Source of the DNA: Clostridiaceae bacterium Marseille-Q4145
GTDB taxonomy: Bacteria; Bacillota; Clostridia; Lachnospirales; Lachnospiraceae
Assembly: GCA_018223365.1 (NCBI GenBank)
Contig: JAGTTP010000001.1
Coordinates: 558,001 to 622,000, forward strand
Length of the DNA: 64,000 bases
Direction: 5' to 3'
The notes under the pieces were generated by a model. It saw only the letters and a program-made list of their open reading frames with translations, was not told the origin of the DNA and did no database searches. The translations under genes were made by a program, and so were the position numbers. Below, piece after piece: positions 25,512 to 34,517 of the stretch (positions within the stretch are counted from its first letter, which is position 1; each line of letters begins with the position of its first letter).

Positions 25512-26186
25512 CTATATCTTCCCTCGAAGTTTTTTCATGTCCAGTACACGAAGAGTTCCACGGGATTGTTCTATGATCCCATCTTTCTGAAATTCTTTTA
25601 ACACTCTGGAAACTGCCTCTCTGGCACTTCCAATATAACGGGCAATCTGCTCCTGGGTAACCTTTAATTCCCGGGATTCTCTCCGTTCTGTCTCATCCAT
25701 CAGGAAGATAGCAATCCGTTCCTCCAGACTCATGAATAAAATCTGCTCCATGACCCACATGACATCCCGGAATTTCTCCACGGTTTTCTCATAGGTAAAG
25801 TTCTCTACATAGATATTCTGTTCTTTCAGGCGGCGATAGGCACTGGACGGAATCAGCCATGCTTCCATGTCCGTCTCCGCATCAATATGTGCTTCAAAGG
25901 TCATACCACCCAGACAGCAGGCGGCAGAAATCACGCAGACTTCTCCCGGTCCCATGCGGTACAGGGTAATTTCCCGCCCATCACGGGACAACATATAGAC
26001 ACGCACCCAGCCACTTTTGATGAGCAGCACTCCCGGGCAGTCGCAGTCCATACTGTAAATATTGAACCCCTTCCGATAGGATACCTCTGCCACATTATCT
26101 TCCAGAAACTGATTTTCTTCTTCTGTCAGTTTGTCTACAAATGCAAGTTCCTGCTTTGCTGCTTTCCATCCCTGCTGGTCTTTCAT
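25512..26186 (-). CDS. Crp/Fnr family transcriptional regulator
   Basis: A 224-residue regulator: a cyclic-nucleotide-binding-type beta roll (GVLLIKSGWVRVYMLSRDGR, MGPGEVCVISAACCLGGMTF), a long dimer helix (RDVMWVMEQILFMSLEERIA) and a C-terminal HTH (TQEQIARYIGSAREAVSRVL). Such proteins respond to redox, oxygen or small ligands. Several cysteines cluster in the sensor half (MDCDCPG, SAACCLGG), which could mean a thiol or iron-sulphur input, though this is not proven. The ATG at 26186 has GAGGAG nine bases upstream; longer frames upstream have no binding site. It is divergent from the DUF2798 gene. Confidence 0.88.
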   Translation of the reverse strand: MKDQQGWKAAKQELAFVDKLTEEENQFLEDNVAEVSYRKGFNIYSMDCDCPGVLLIKSGWVRVYMLSRDGREITLYRMGPGEVCVISAACCLGGMTFEAHIDAETDMEAWLIPSSAYRRLKEQNIYVENFTYEKTVEKFRDVMWVMEQILFMSLEERIAIFLMDETERRESRELKVTQEQIARYIGSAREAVSRVLKEFQKDGIIEQSRGTLRVLDMKKLRGKI

Positions 26187-26406
26187 GCCTGTCATCTCCT
26201 CTTCTGCCTCATTTCTTTTATTATACACGCGCCTTTGCAAAACTGTCCAGCATCTGCAATCATGAGCCGTCTGCACAAAAGATCCGACATACAGCTTGAA
26301 ATTTTCTCCCATTCTGCACTATTACGAAGGCCATTATTTTCTGGTACAATAAGCAACTGTATTGAAACTATATCGTAATCGAAAAAACGCAGTGAGATTG
26401 CACACG

Positions 26407-26450
26407 GCAGTGGAGATCGCAACGAGTTTGCCCTCTTCCGCTGCTTTTTT
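26407..26450 (+). terminator. Leader terminator (possible attenuator) before the DUF2798 gene
   Basis: GCAGTGGA (26407-26414) pairs with TCCGCTGC (26437-26444) with one G-T pair, followed by TTTTTT. It sits 46 bases before the start codon, downstream of a divergent gene only, so a transcript reading the DUF2798 gene must pass it. GGCA (26406-26409) can instead pair with TGCC (26429-26432), giving a possible alternative fold. Confidence 0.55.
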
Positions 26451-26495
26451 GTTGCCAGTTTTGCTGTTCAAATGAAGAAAAGGAGAATTTACATT

Positions 26496-26978
26496 ATGCC
26501 ACAGAACAAACGCGAAAGTCTTATTTTTACGATTATCATGTGCTTCACCATGGTTTTATGGATGAGCATGTACAATGTCACCCTGCACATGGGCGGTTTT
26601 TCCATGACTGTCCTGAAAGAAGGATGGCTGGGATTCCCCTTCGCCTACATTTACGCCATGTGCTTTGACTGGTTTGTCGTATCACATCTGGCTAAAAGTG
26701 TCGCATTCCGTTTTTTTGTTAAACCGGACAGTGCTCCGCTTAAGAAAGCCATTGCTGTTTCCTGCTGTATGGTGATTCCTATGGTCATCGTCATGTCCTT
26801 TTACGGAAGTCTGGAAGCCTGTGTAAAATCCGGTATGTGGTCCCTGCTGCTTCCGGTATGGATCACCAACATTCCGAAAAACCTGATTATGGCACTGCCA
26901 TTCCAGCTCATTGTTGCCGGACCTTTTGTACGCAAAGTATTCCGCAGCGCATTTCCGGAAGGAAAAGTGCTGGCATAA
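26496..26978 (+). CDS. DUF2798 family membrane protein
   Basis: A 160-residue protein with four hydrophobic helices in two repeats (TIIMCFTMVLWMSMYNV and CCMVIPMVIVMSFYGSLE, each followed by a further helix), the pattern of DUF2798. No function is established for the family. The ATG at 26496 is used because AAAGGAG lies ten bases upstream. The gene is divergent from a Crp/Fnr regulator and is preceded by a leader hairpin that could attenuate transcription. Confidence 0.82.
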   Translation: MPQNKRESLIFTIIMCFTMVLWMSMYNVTLHMGGFSMTVLKEGWLGFPFAYIYAMCFDWFVVSHLAKSVAFRFFVKPDSAPLKKAIAVSCCMVIPMVIVMSFYGSLEACVKSGMWSLLLPVWITNIPKNLIMALPFQLIVAGPFVRKVFRSAFPEGKVLA

Positions 26979-26990
26979 ATTTGTGCAGAA

Positions 26991-27026
26991 AAAAGCTCCG
27001 CAAACCTTTCGGTCTGCGGAGCTTTC
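26991..27026. terminator. Bidirectional terminator between the DUF2798 gene and rplY
   Basis: AAAGCTCCGCA (26993-27003) pairs with TGCGGAGCTTT (27016-27026). The loop CCTTTCGG-type sequence and stem closely resemble the terminator at 20953-20990. Confidence 0.85.
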
Positions 27027-27041
27027 CTACATTCTATTCCA

Positions 27042-27635
27042 TTATTTTTCAGCAGCTTCTTCATCTGCATCTTCAGCTTCCGGAATCGGCGCATTATGCG
27101 GAACGGTTACCGTTACAACAACTGCGTCCGGATCGGTAGCAAGAACAACATCTTTATCTGCCGCGATAGCAAGATCTTTTACTTTTACCACATCACCCGG
27201 TTTTAATCCGCTTAAGTCAACTTCAACGGTCTCAACCAGTGCTTCCGGCAATGCCTTATATGCGATCTCCTCCAGTTTCTGTTCTACAACACCGCCAGCA
27301 ACTTTCTCATGATTTACAAGAACGACTTCTGCAACGGAGTGAACTTTTTCACCTTTGACCAGTGCCTGAAAATCCATCTCGATCGGCTGTCTCTTCAATG
27401 TATCAAAATCAACTTCCTTGATCAGCACATCATACTGAGTACCCTCTACATCCAGCATGATCTGGCTTCCTTTTTTCTTTTTTTTCAGGATGTTTTCTGC
27501 ATCATTTTTTGCAATCTTAACGGGGATAGAACCTTCAATGTCATGTCCGAATACATTACCGGTGACATATCCTTCTCTTCTCAGTCTTTTTGCTTTTGTC
27601 TCCATGCTTCTTTTTTCAGCTTTTAAAGTATCCAT
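27042..27635 (-). CDS. rplY: 50S ribosomal protein L25 (long, CTC form)
   Basis: A 197-residue protein with the 5S-rRNA-binding L25 domain in the first 90 residues (KRLRREGYVTGNVFG, then IMLDVEGTQYDVLIKEVDFD) and the C-terminal TL5/CTC domain ending in an acidic tail (EAEDADEEAAEK). The long form is linked to general stress in Firmicutes. It is single, with a terminator directly downstream. Confidence 0.95.
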   Translation of the reverse strand: MDTLKAEKRSMETKAKRLRREGYVTGNVFGHDIEGSIPVKIAKNDAENILKKKKKGSQIMLDVEGTQYDVLIKEVDFDTLKRQPIEMDFQALVKGEKVHSVAEVVLVNHEKVAGGVVEQKLEEIAYKALPEALVETVEVDLSGLKPGDVVKVKDLAIAADKDVVLATDPDAVVVTVTVPHNAPIPEAEDADEEAAEK

Positions 27636-27824
27636 TTATCTATTCCTCCAAAAAACTGATCTGTTAGCAAGGCATTTTTAATTTGTGTCTGTTGAGCAGG
27701 TCTTTTATTTGTTACAAGTGCATTATAACACTTATGGCAGAAAATACTGCACAAACATGGAAAAAATCGGGCATGGTTTCTTTTAAAAATACTTGTAAAA
27801 GAGCAGGAAATGTAACTCAGTCAC

Positions 27825-28523
27825 TTATTTAATATACGACTCTCCCAGTCCTCTTACTTCCCCTTCCATCTCTCCGAGCAAGGAAAGTCCGGCTGCTCTT
27901 GCCGTCATGACTGCAGTCTTTACCGCGCTGGTCTCGCCGCTTAATGCCACGATCACTTCATTGGTATGACTGGTACCCTCATCCGGCGTCATATATTTTA
28001 CGATGTCCACATCGGCTGCTTTCACCGCCAGATCCGCCATGACAAAACCGATCGCTGCCGGAGATCCGCAAACAAATCCAAAGGCTTTTCCTCTGGGAAT
28101 GTCGAAGGCAAAACCAAGTGCCTGATCCGCCCGTGGGGAATAGGCAAATTCCAGATGTCCGGCATCGCTGACATAGATCTCCCCGGCATTACGCTCCGTC
28201 TTTTCCAGTGCAATCTCCACCGCTCTTCTGGCATCTGCCACGGTCTCTGCGCCGATCACAATGTAGTTTCCATGTCCTCCCCAGCCTTTGGTATCTCTGG
28301 GCAGCATAATGGAAAGCACTTCTGTGTTCGTCTCTTTTACCGCATCGTCTACCGCCGTGATCTGACCGGCTGCACCGGTTCTGGAACTGATGATTCCCAC
28401 ACTGCGGTAATTCTCTTTTATTTTCATTTTCTTCCGGAGCTCCGGGGCTACACTGGCAATGACAAGTCCAATGGTGTCAAGCACGGTAGTTCCCACAAAC
28501 TCCGGCATGGTATTCTGTTTCAT
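27825..28523 (-). CDS. PduB-like tandem BMC-domain shell protein
   Basis: A 232-residue protein with two BMC folds, close to PduB/EtuB: FVGTTVLDTIGLVIASVAPEL, YRSVGIISSRTGAAGQITAVD, SIMLPRDTKGWGGHG, then in the second half GFVCGSPAAIGFVMADLAVK and HTNEVIVALSGETSAVK. Such proteins form pseudo-hexameric trimers in microcompartment shells, often with a central pore. No other shell protein, encapsulated enzyme or cobalamin gene lies nearby, which is unusual. A GGAGA sequence precedes the start at 28523. Confidence 0.9.
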   Translation of the reverse strand: MKQNTMPEFVGTTVLDTIGLVIASVAPELRKKMKIKENYRSVGIISSRTGAAGQITAVDDAVKETNTEVLSIMLPRDTKGWGGHGNYIVIGAETVADARRAVEIALEKTERNAGEIYVSDAGHLEFAYSPRADQALGFAFDIPRGKAFGFVCGSPAAIGFVMADLAVKAADVDIVKYMTPDEGTSHTNEVIVALSGETSAVKTAVMTARAAGLSLLGEMEGEVRGLGESYIK

Positions 28524-28995
28524 TTGTTCACGATTCTCCGTTTTACTGACTGCAATGATTCTTTTATCATCTTATCATAAGTACTTCTTTTGTGAAAGCT
28601 TATTTTCTGTCGCAAGCCCGAACACAAACTTTCCAAACACGCAGGTGCACTTGTGGGTCTATATAAAAACAAATGCTCACCAGTTCCTGTTTTTATTCTT
28701 CACAACAAGCTTTTTCAAGTGAAATGGGCCAGGAATTTTTCAATACCAACTTCATATTTTGCCTGCTCACGAACAGCCTCTACATTGTCGGTCTTCATGG
28801 TGTATTGTACTGTCGATATTTCTCACCTTTATTCAGCACCTTTATATATTATCACTGATTTTCAAAATCCTATCTCTCATAAAAACGCTTTGTTTTCGTT
28901 AATTTTACTATTTGTCATACTTTTGTCAAGCCCACAAACAGTACAACTTTCAACCTATACTATATTCTCTATTTTTGTTTTTCTTCTGTCATCTA
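28524..28995. other. Long non-coding gap between the shell-protein gene and feoAB
   Basis: AT-rich stretch of about 470 bases. It holds the divergent promoter region and a 27-codon minus-strand frame (28715-28798) that reads like coding sequence but has no binding site. I see no tRNA, riboswitch or repeat. Confidence 0.5.
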
Positions 28996-29029
28996 TTGAC
29001 ATCCCAGCATAAAAAGATAAAATTTATCA
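28996..29029 (+). promoter_or_regulatory. feoAB promoter with Fur-like palindrome
   Basis: TTGACA (28996-29001) and TAAAAT (29018-29023) are 16 bases apart. GATAAA-A-TTTATC (29016-29028) is a 6-1-6 palindrome over the -10 box and resembles a Fur box half-site pair, fitting iron repression. The binding protein is inferred. Confidence 0.6.
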
Positions 29030-29061
29030 ATAAGAAAAGTACATCAGAAAGGACAAAAGAC

Positions 29062-31401
29062 ATGACTTTACGAGACTTACCAATTGGAAAGACAGCCACC
29101 ATCCGGTCTGTGGGCGGTGAAGGTGCACTTCGCCAGCATTTTCTGGACATGGGACTGATTCCCAAAGGTGATGTAACTATGGTAAAATACGCCCCCATGG
29201 GTGATCCTATGGAGCTTCGTATTCACAGTTATGAACTGACTCTGCGTCTTGCAGATGCTGAAAAAATAGAAATTGAAAATATTCGGGATACCAGTGAGGA
29301 AACAGTCACACGTAACCGTGAAAATATTCCTCATCCCGGTCTTGGTGAAGGTGGAAAATATCATCAAAAGGAAACAGAACATCCTCTTCCGGATGATGCG
29401 CCCCTCACCTTTGCACTGGCCGGTAATCAGAACTGCGGAAAAACTACATTATTCAATCAGCTGACCGGTTCCAATCAGCACGTAGGAAATTTTCCTGGTG
29501 TGACCGTAGACCGAAAAGACGGTGCTATTCGCGGCAAAGCAAATACACTGGTCACTGATCTTCCGGGCATTTATTCCATGTCACCTTATACCAGTGAAGA
29601 GATCGTCACCAGAAACTTTGTGCTGAACGAGCATCCAAAAGGAATTATCAATATTGTGGATGCCACCAATATTGAGCGGAACCTGTATCTGACCATGCAG
29701 CTCATGGAACTGGATATTCCTATGGTGCTGGCTCTGAATATGATGGATGAAGTTCGTGAAAATGGTGGTTCCATTATCGTCAATCAGATGGAAGAGATGC
29801 TTGGCATCCCTGTAGTACCTATCTCTGCTGCCAAAAACGAAGGGATTGATGAACTGATCTCCCATGCACTGCATGTAGCAAAATATCAGGAGAAGCCAAC
29901 CGAAATTGATTACTGTGACGCCAATGACGATGGGGGTGCTGTTCACCGCTGTCTTCATGCCATTATGCATCTGATCGAAGATCATGCTGCAGAAGCAGGT
30001 ATCCCGGTTCGTTTTGCCGCTTCCAAACTGGCAGAAGGTGATTCCCTGATTCTCGACAGTCTTCATCTGGACCAGAATGAAAAAGAGATGCTGGAACACA
30101 TTATTGTACAGATGGAAAATGAACGGGGACTGGATCGTGCTGCTGCTATTGCTCATATGCGCTTTGATTTTATTCAGAAAATCTGTGATGAGACCGTCAT
30201 CAAACCAAAAGAGAGTAAAGAACATCTTCGAAGCGTTGCGATTGATAAAATACTTACCGGTAAATATACTGCTATTCCCTGCTTCATCGGCATCATGGGA
30301 CTGGTATTTTTCCTGACTTTCGGCGTGATCGGTGCCTTCCTGTCTGATCTGCTGGATCTGGGAATTACATCTCTTGGAAATCTGGTCGATGGTCTTATGA
30401 CATCCTGGAATGTGAACCAGGCACTGCATTCTCTGGTCATTGACGGAATTTTCAATGGTGTAGGAAGTGTTTTGAGTTTTCTTCCCATCATTGTCACTCT
30501 GTTTTTCTTCCTGTCATTGCTGGAAGACAGCGGCTATATGGCGCGGGTTGCCTTTGTTATGGACAAGCTGCTCAGAAAGATCGGTCTGTCAGGACGAAGC
30601 ATTGTTCCTATGCTCATCGGATTCGGATGCACCGTTCCCGGCGTTATGGCAAGCAGAACTCTTCCTTCCGAGAGAGACCGCAAAATGACCATCCTGCTCA
30701 CGCCGTTTATGAGCTGCTCAGCAAAGCTTCCTATTTATGCATTCTTTGCCGCTGCCTTTTTCCCGAAACATGGAGCTCTTGTCATGATCGCCCTGTATTT
30801 TGGCGGAATTCTTATGGGAATTCTCATGGCACTGCTCATGGGACACACTATGTTCAGTGGCGAAGCCGTTCCCTTTGTGATGGAGCTTCCCAATTATCGA
30901 CTTCCCGGAGCCAAAAATGTCGGACATCTCCTGTGGGACAAAGCAAAGGATTTTCTGCAGCGTGCATTTACCGTTATCTTCCTGGCAACTATGGTGATCT
31001 GGTTCCTTCAGAGTTTCAACCTTCACTTGAATATGGTTTCTGATTCCAGAGACAGTATCCTTGCCATGGTGGCAGGTGTGATTGCTCCTGTATTTGCACC
31101 CATGGGACTGGCTGACTGGCGGATCTCTACAGCACTGATCACCGGATTTCTCGCAAAAGAAAGTGTGGTTTCCACCCTGTCCATTCTGTTTGGCAGCACG
31201 GCGACCCTGACTTCCGGCATTACACCGCTGTCGGCTGCAAGTCTTCTGGTCTTCTGCCTGCTCTATACGCCCTGCGTGGCAGCCATCGCTTCTATTAAGA
31301 GGGAACTTGGTGGAAAATGGGCGGTTGGTGTTGTCATCATCCAATGCATAATCGCATGGATTGCTGCATTTCTTGTTTATCTGATAGGGAGCTGGATTTA
31401 A
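29062..31401 (+). CDS. feoB: FeoA-FeoB fusion, ferrous iron transporter
   Basis: A 779-residue protein. Residues 1-75 are a complete FeoA SH3-like domain (TLRDLPIGKTATIRSVGGEG, MGDPMELRIHSYELTLRLADA); a hydrophilic linker follows; the FeoB G domain begins near 115 with P-loop GNQNCGKTTLFNQLTG and DLPGIYSMSPYT; the C-terminal half holds the Gate-type membrane helices. It imports Fe2+ with GTP hydrolysis. The ATG at 29062 has AGAAAGGA upstream; the open frame extends further but without a start signal. A second, split Feo system is encoded at 57676-60509. Confidence 0.95.
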   Translation: MTLRDLPIGKTATIRSVGGEGALRQHFLDMGLIPKGDVTMVKYAPMGDPMELRIHSYELTLRLADAEKIEIENIRDTSEETVTRNRENIPHPGLGEGGKYHQKETEHPLPDDAPLTFALAGNQNCGKTTLFNQLTGSNQHVGNFPGVTVDRKDGAIRGKANTLVTDLPGIYSMSPYTSEEIVTRNFVLNEHPKGIINIVDATNIERNLYLTMQLMELDIPMVLALNMMDEVRENGGSIIVNQMEEMLGIPVVPISAAKNEGIDELISHALHVAKYQEKPTEIDYCDANDDGGAVHRCLHAIMHLIEDHAAEAGIPVRFAASKLAEGDSLILDSLHLDQNEKEMLEHIIVQMENERGLDRAAAIAHMRFDFIQKICDETVIKPKESKEHLRSVAIDKILTGKYTAIPCFIGIMGLVFFLTFGVIGAFLSDLLDLGITSLGNLVDGLMTSWNVNQALHSLVIDGIFNGVGSVLSFLPIIVTLFFFLSLLEDSGYMARVAFVMDKLLRKIGLSGRSIVPMLIGFGCTVPGVMASRTLPSERDRKMTILLTPFMSCSAKLPIYAFFAAAFFPKHGALVMIALYFGGILMGILMALLMGHTMFSGEAVPFVMELPNYRLPGAKNVGHLLWDKAKDFLQRAFTVIFLATMVIWFLQSFNLHLNMVSDSRDSILAMVAGVIAPVFAPMGLADWRISTALITGFLAKESVVSTLSILFGSTATLTSGITPLSAASLLVFCLLYTPCVAAIASIKRELGGKWAVGVVIIQCIIAWIAAFLVYLIGSWI

Positions 31402-31415
31402 TCCGGCTCCTTTTT
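31388..31415 (+). terminator. Intrinsic terminator overlapping the end of feoAB
   Basis: GGAGC-TGGAT pairs with ATCC-GGCTCC across the TAA stop codon, followed by TTTTT (31411-31415). Confidence 0.8.
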
Positions 31416-31560
31416 ACAACTTCCGAAATTCTGTCACAATTCCAAACTTTCCCCTTGGTTTTCCAAAAAACTTCCTTGCTTTCATTTACCTTTTGTTTAT
31501 AATGTTAATTTACGATAAGCCATTGACATACATAATATAGAAAGAAAAGGAAATGAAAGA

Positions 31561-33231
31561 ATGAAGAAATATATTTCCATACGAAATTTTATAAGTTGCG
31601 TAATACCGGCTTTTTTCTTTGCTGCTTTTATGGTTTTGGGAGAATCCTTTTATAAAGACAACAGCTGGGATCTGGTATTTGGCAGTCCTGAACTGTTCAA
31701 AACATCAATTCTCCAGGGAATCGGATATTTTCTCCTGTTTTCTGTAGGAATTGCCATTTTGTTTCATCTTCTGGACTGGCTCAGTGAGCGGAAGCATGGC
31801 GGACATCACTGGCCGCAGCCGGTTCGCTTTTACTTAAGATTACTGCACCGGCACCCGATTGCCACTACCTTTTTTACATTGCTGATCCTGTACCTTCCTT
31901 ATATGATTTATTCCTTTCCCGGAATTCTCACTTCTGATACAGTTGCTCAGTTAGAGAACAGTTATGCAGCACTTTTAGCCGGAACCAGCCGCCTCAAAAA
32001 TCATCATCCGGTGGTCCACACATTGCTGCTCTATGGATTTACCCGTTTCGGTGAATTTGCCTTCCATTCTGCCAATATTGGACTAGGTCTCTTTGCTTTG
32101 GTACAGATCTGTTTTCTATTCTTCAGCATCAGCTGGCTGATGCAGTTTTTACTGGAGCATCATGTTTCTGCCAGATGCCTGGGGCTGGTTCTGCTCTTTT
32201 ATGTCCTGGCTCCGCGCATGAGGAACTATATGTTCCTTCTTGTAAAGGATACCTGGTTTGCCGGATTTCTTCTGCTTTTCCTGGTGGAGCTATACCGGAT
32301 TCTCACCGTACAGAACTGGTCTTCTGTGGAAAAATGGCAGCATCGGGGAATGTTTCTCCTTTCTCTTGTTGGTATCTTTTACTTTCGTCAGGAAGGTGTA
32401 TACCTGATTATACTCACATCTCTTGTGGTTCTGATTTTCACCAGACGCCGATTTTTCCTGCGGCTGGCCGCATTTGCTTTTGCAGGATTTTTACTTTATA
32501 CACAGGTTATTTTACCTGCCTGCGATGTGAAACCGTCAAACCCCAGAGAAATGCTTTCCATCCCCTTCCAGCAGACCGCCCGTTATCTCCGTGATGCCGG
32601 AGATGATGTGACACCGGAAGAAAAAGCTGCCATTTCTGCTATTCTGGACTATGAAGGCTTGCCGGAACTATATAACCCCAATCTATCTGACCCGGTCAAA
32701 GCAACCTATGATGACGAGACCGGTCTGGACGAGCTGATTACGTATTTCCAAGCCTGGTACCAGATGCTGCTGCGCCATCCGGATATTTATGTGCAGGCAA
32801 CCATGAACAATCTGTACGGCTACTTTTATCCGGGAGGATTTACCACCAAGCTGTACAGCTATGACAACAGTGCAGAACATCTGAACGAATTAAATGAAAA
32901 CCTTGCCGATTATGGGGCTTCTTTCCATTATCCGGCCGCCTTTGATTCTGTTCGCCAGAAACTTGAAACGATCCGTGAATCCATATTCCAGCTTCCCGGG
33001 CTGGTCTACTTGAATTATACGGCAACCTATATCTGGATGCTGATTCTGTGGTTCTTCTACTGTATTCGTAGGAAAAACCACAAAGGACTGCTGCTCCTTA
33101 CTCCATTGATGATTGTATTACTTGTCTGCATTGCAGGTCCTACTTATGGATGGTATTTCCGCTATGCCTATTCCATTGCCTTCTGCCTGCCGGCAGTAAT
33201 CCTAACTTCATGGAGTGAATACAGACAATGA
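31561..33231 (+). CDS. DUF6020 family polytopic membrane protein
   Basis: A 556-residue protein with about ten to twelve membrane helices and an extracellular-type loop region (about 330-470) between the helices. It matches the DUF6020 family and has the general look of a GT-C-type lipid-linked glycosyltransferase: SFPGILTSDTVAQLENSY after the first helices and NHHPVVHTLLLYGFTR. No substrate is known. The stop codon overlaps the CotH-family start (ATGA), so the two proteins are made together and probably serve one cell-surface process. Confidence 0.8.
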   Translation: MKKYISIRNFISCVIPAFFFAAFMVLGESFYKDNSWDLVFGSPELFKTSILQGIGYFLLFSVGIAILFHLLDWLSERKHGGHHWPQPVRFYLRLLHRHPIATTFFTLLILYLPYMIYSFPGILTSDTVAQLENSYAALLAGTSRLKNHHPVVHTLLLYGFTRFGEFAFHSANIGLGLFALVQICFLFFSISWLMQFLLEHHVSARCLGLVLLFYVLAPRMRNYMFLLVKDTWFAGFLLLFLVELYRILTVQNWSSVEKWQHRGMFLLSLVGIFYFRQEGVYLIILTSLVVLIFTRRRFFLRLAAFAFAGFLLYTQVILPACDVKPSNPREMLSIPFQQTARYLRDAGDDVTPEEKAAISAILDYEGLPELYNPNLSDPVKATYDDETGLDELITYFQAWYQMLLRHPDIYVQATMNNLYGYFYPGGFTTKLYSYDNSAEHLNELNENLADYGASFHYPAAFDSVRQKLETIRESIFQLPGLVYLNYTATYIWMLILWFFYCIRRKNHKGLLLLTPLMIVLLVCIAGPTYGWYFRYAYSIAFCLPAVILTSWSEYRQ

Positions 33232-34517
33232 AACTGAAAAAACACAAAAGACGACTTCTTCTGATAAATGCCATTCTTATTTTCATCTGCGCAGGTCTTA
33301 TTACCCGGGACAGCAGCGAAGATCCGGAAATGGATCTTCCTGCTATCCATATGTCCCTCAATGACTGTACCCTGGAAGAAATCCATGATGGTGCTACCGG
33401 TATTCCTTATGAGGGAAATACCCTTGATCTGGACGGAAAAGAATATACCAACGTCAGAGTCAAAGGCAGAGGAAATTCTTCCTGGAAAATGCCCCGGCGA
33501 AGTTATCAGATCAAGCTTCACAATCGCGACTCTGTGCTTGGTATGCCCCAGGCAAAGAAATGGCTTCTCATCGCCAATTATGCCGACGCCTCCATGATGC
33601 GCAACAAGCTCATGTATGATCTGGCCGGGCAGATGATGGATTTTGCGCCTCAGTCCGAATTTGCAGACCTATGGATTGATGGAGATTACCGGGGTGTCTA
33701 CCTGGTCTGCCAGCGAATCGCCACTGGAAAAACATCTCTGAATCTGAAAAGTGAACAAGGGATTCTGGCAGAAATTGACACCTTCTACTGGCATGATGCT
33801 GACAGCTATTTCAAGAGCAATTACAGTCCCGCTGTATTCACCTTGAAGGATTCCCCCGCAGATGATATGGAAAAAGAGGATTCTTTAGCCCGGAAATCTT
33901 TTTCAGATTTTGAAGATTATGTCCGCCGGTTTGAAGATCTGCTCTATGCCGAAGAAAAAGACTGGGAACAGATCTCTTCCATGATGGATGTGGACAGTTT
34001 TGTTGCTTTCTATCTGCTGGAAGAGTTTTCCGAGAATCCGGACAGCTGCCGGACCAGTCTCTACATGTACCAGGATGGCCCGAACGACGTCTTACATATG
34101 GGTCCTGTCTGGGATTTTGACAAAGCCCTTGGATATGCCCAGAAAGGAAAATACGGAGGAGACCCGGAACGGGATTACGTCAGCAATATTCAGGAGTATA
34201 TGGGAACCGAAAATGACTGCACCTGGTACACAGAACTCATGAAAATTCCGGAATTCCAGGATGCGGTACAGGAATATTATCAGACCACTGCCCGGGATAT
34301 TTTCCTGTCATCCGGACAGCTTATTGAAGATTACCGGCACAGAATTGCCAAGTCTGCAGAATATACAGAAAGCATCTGGCCTGTAGCAGAGATTGCTGAG
34401 AACTGCGGACATGATCCCGTACAGTTTTCCTGTTGGAATGACGCAGTCGATTATCTGAAAAACTGGACAAAAAAGAGAATTCAATATTTTGATCAGAAAT
34501 GGATGTCCTCCAACTGA
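33228..34517 (+). CDS. CotH kinase family protein
   Basis: A 429-residue protein with an N-terminal membrane anchor (RRLLLINAILIFICAGLI) and a CotH protein-kinase-like domain: VRVKGRGNSSWKMPRRSYQIKL, KKWLLIANYADASMMRNKL and MGPVWDFDKALGY with the catalytic aspartate. CotH of Bacillus phosphorylates spore-coat proteins; membrane-anchored relatives occur in many Clostridia. Translation is coupled to the DUF6020 gene by a 4-base overlap. Its 3' end overlaps the converging GNAT gene by 25 bases. Confidence 0.88.
   Translation: MKLKKHKRRLLLINAILIFICAGLITRDSSEDPEMDLPAIHMSLNDCTLEEIHDGATGIPYEGNTLDLDGKEYTNVRVKGRGNSSWKMPRRSYQIKLHNRDSVLGMPQAKKWLLIANYADASMMRNKLMYDLAGQMMDFAPQSEFADLWIDGDYRGVYLVCQRIATGKTSLNLKSEQGILAEIDTFYWHDADSYFKSNYSPAVFTLKDSPADDMEKEDSLARKSFSDFEDYVRRFEDLLYAEEKDWEQISSMMDVDSFVAFYLLEEFSENPDSCRTSLYMYQDGPNDVLHMGPVWDFDKALGYAQKGKYGGDPERDYVSNIQEYMGTENDCTWYTELMKIPEFQDAVQEYYQTTARDIFLSSGQLIEDYRHRIAKSAEYTESIWPVAEIAENCGHDPVQFSCWNDAVDYLKNWTKKRIQYFDQKWMSSN

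Noticed and set aside
28524..29061. Cobalamin or other riboswitch near the PduB-like gene
   Set aside because: No conserved box or suitable fold is visible.
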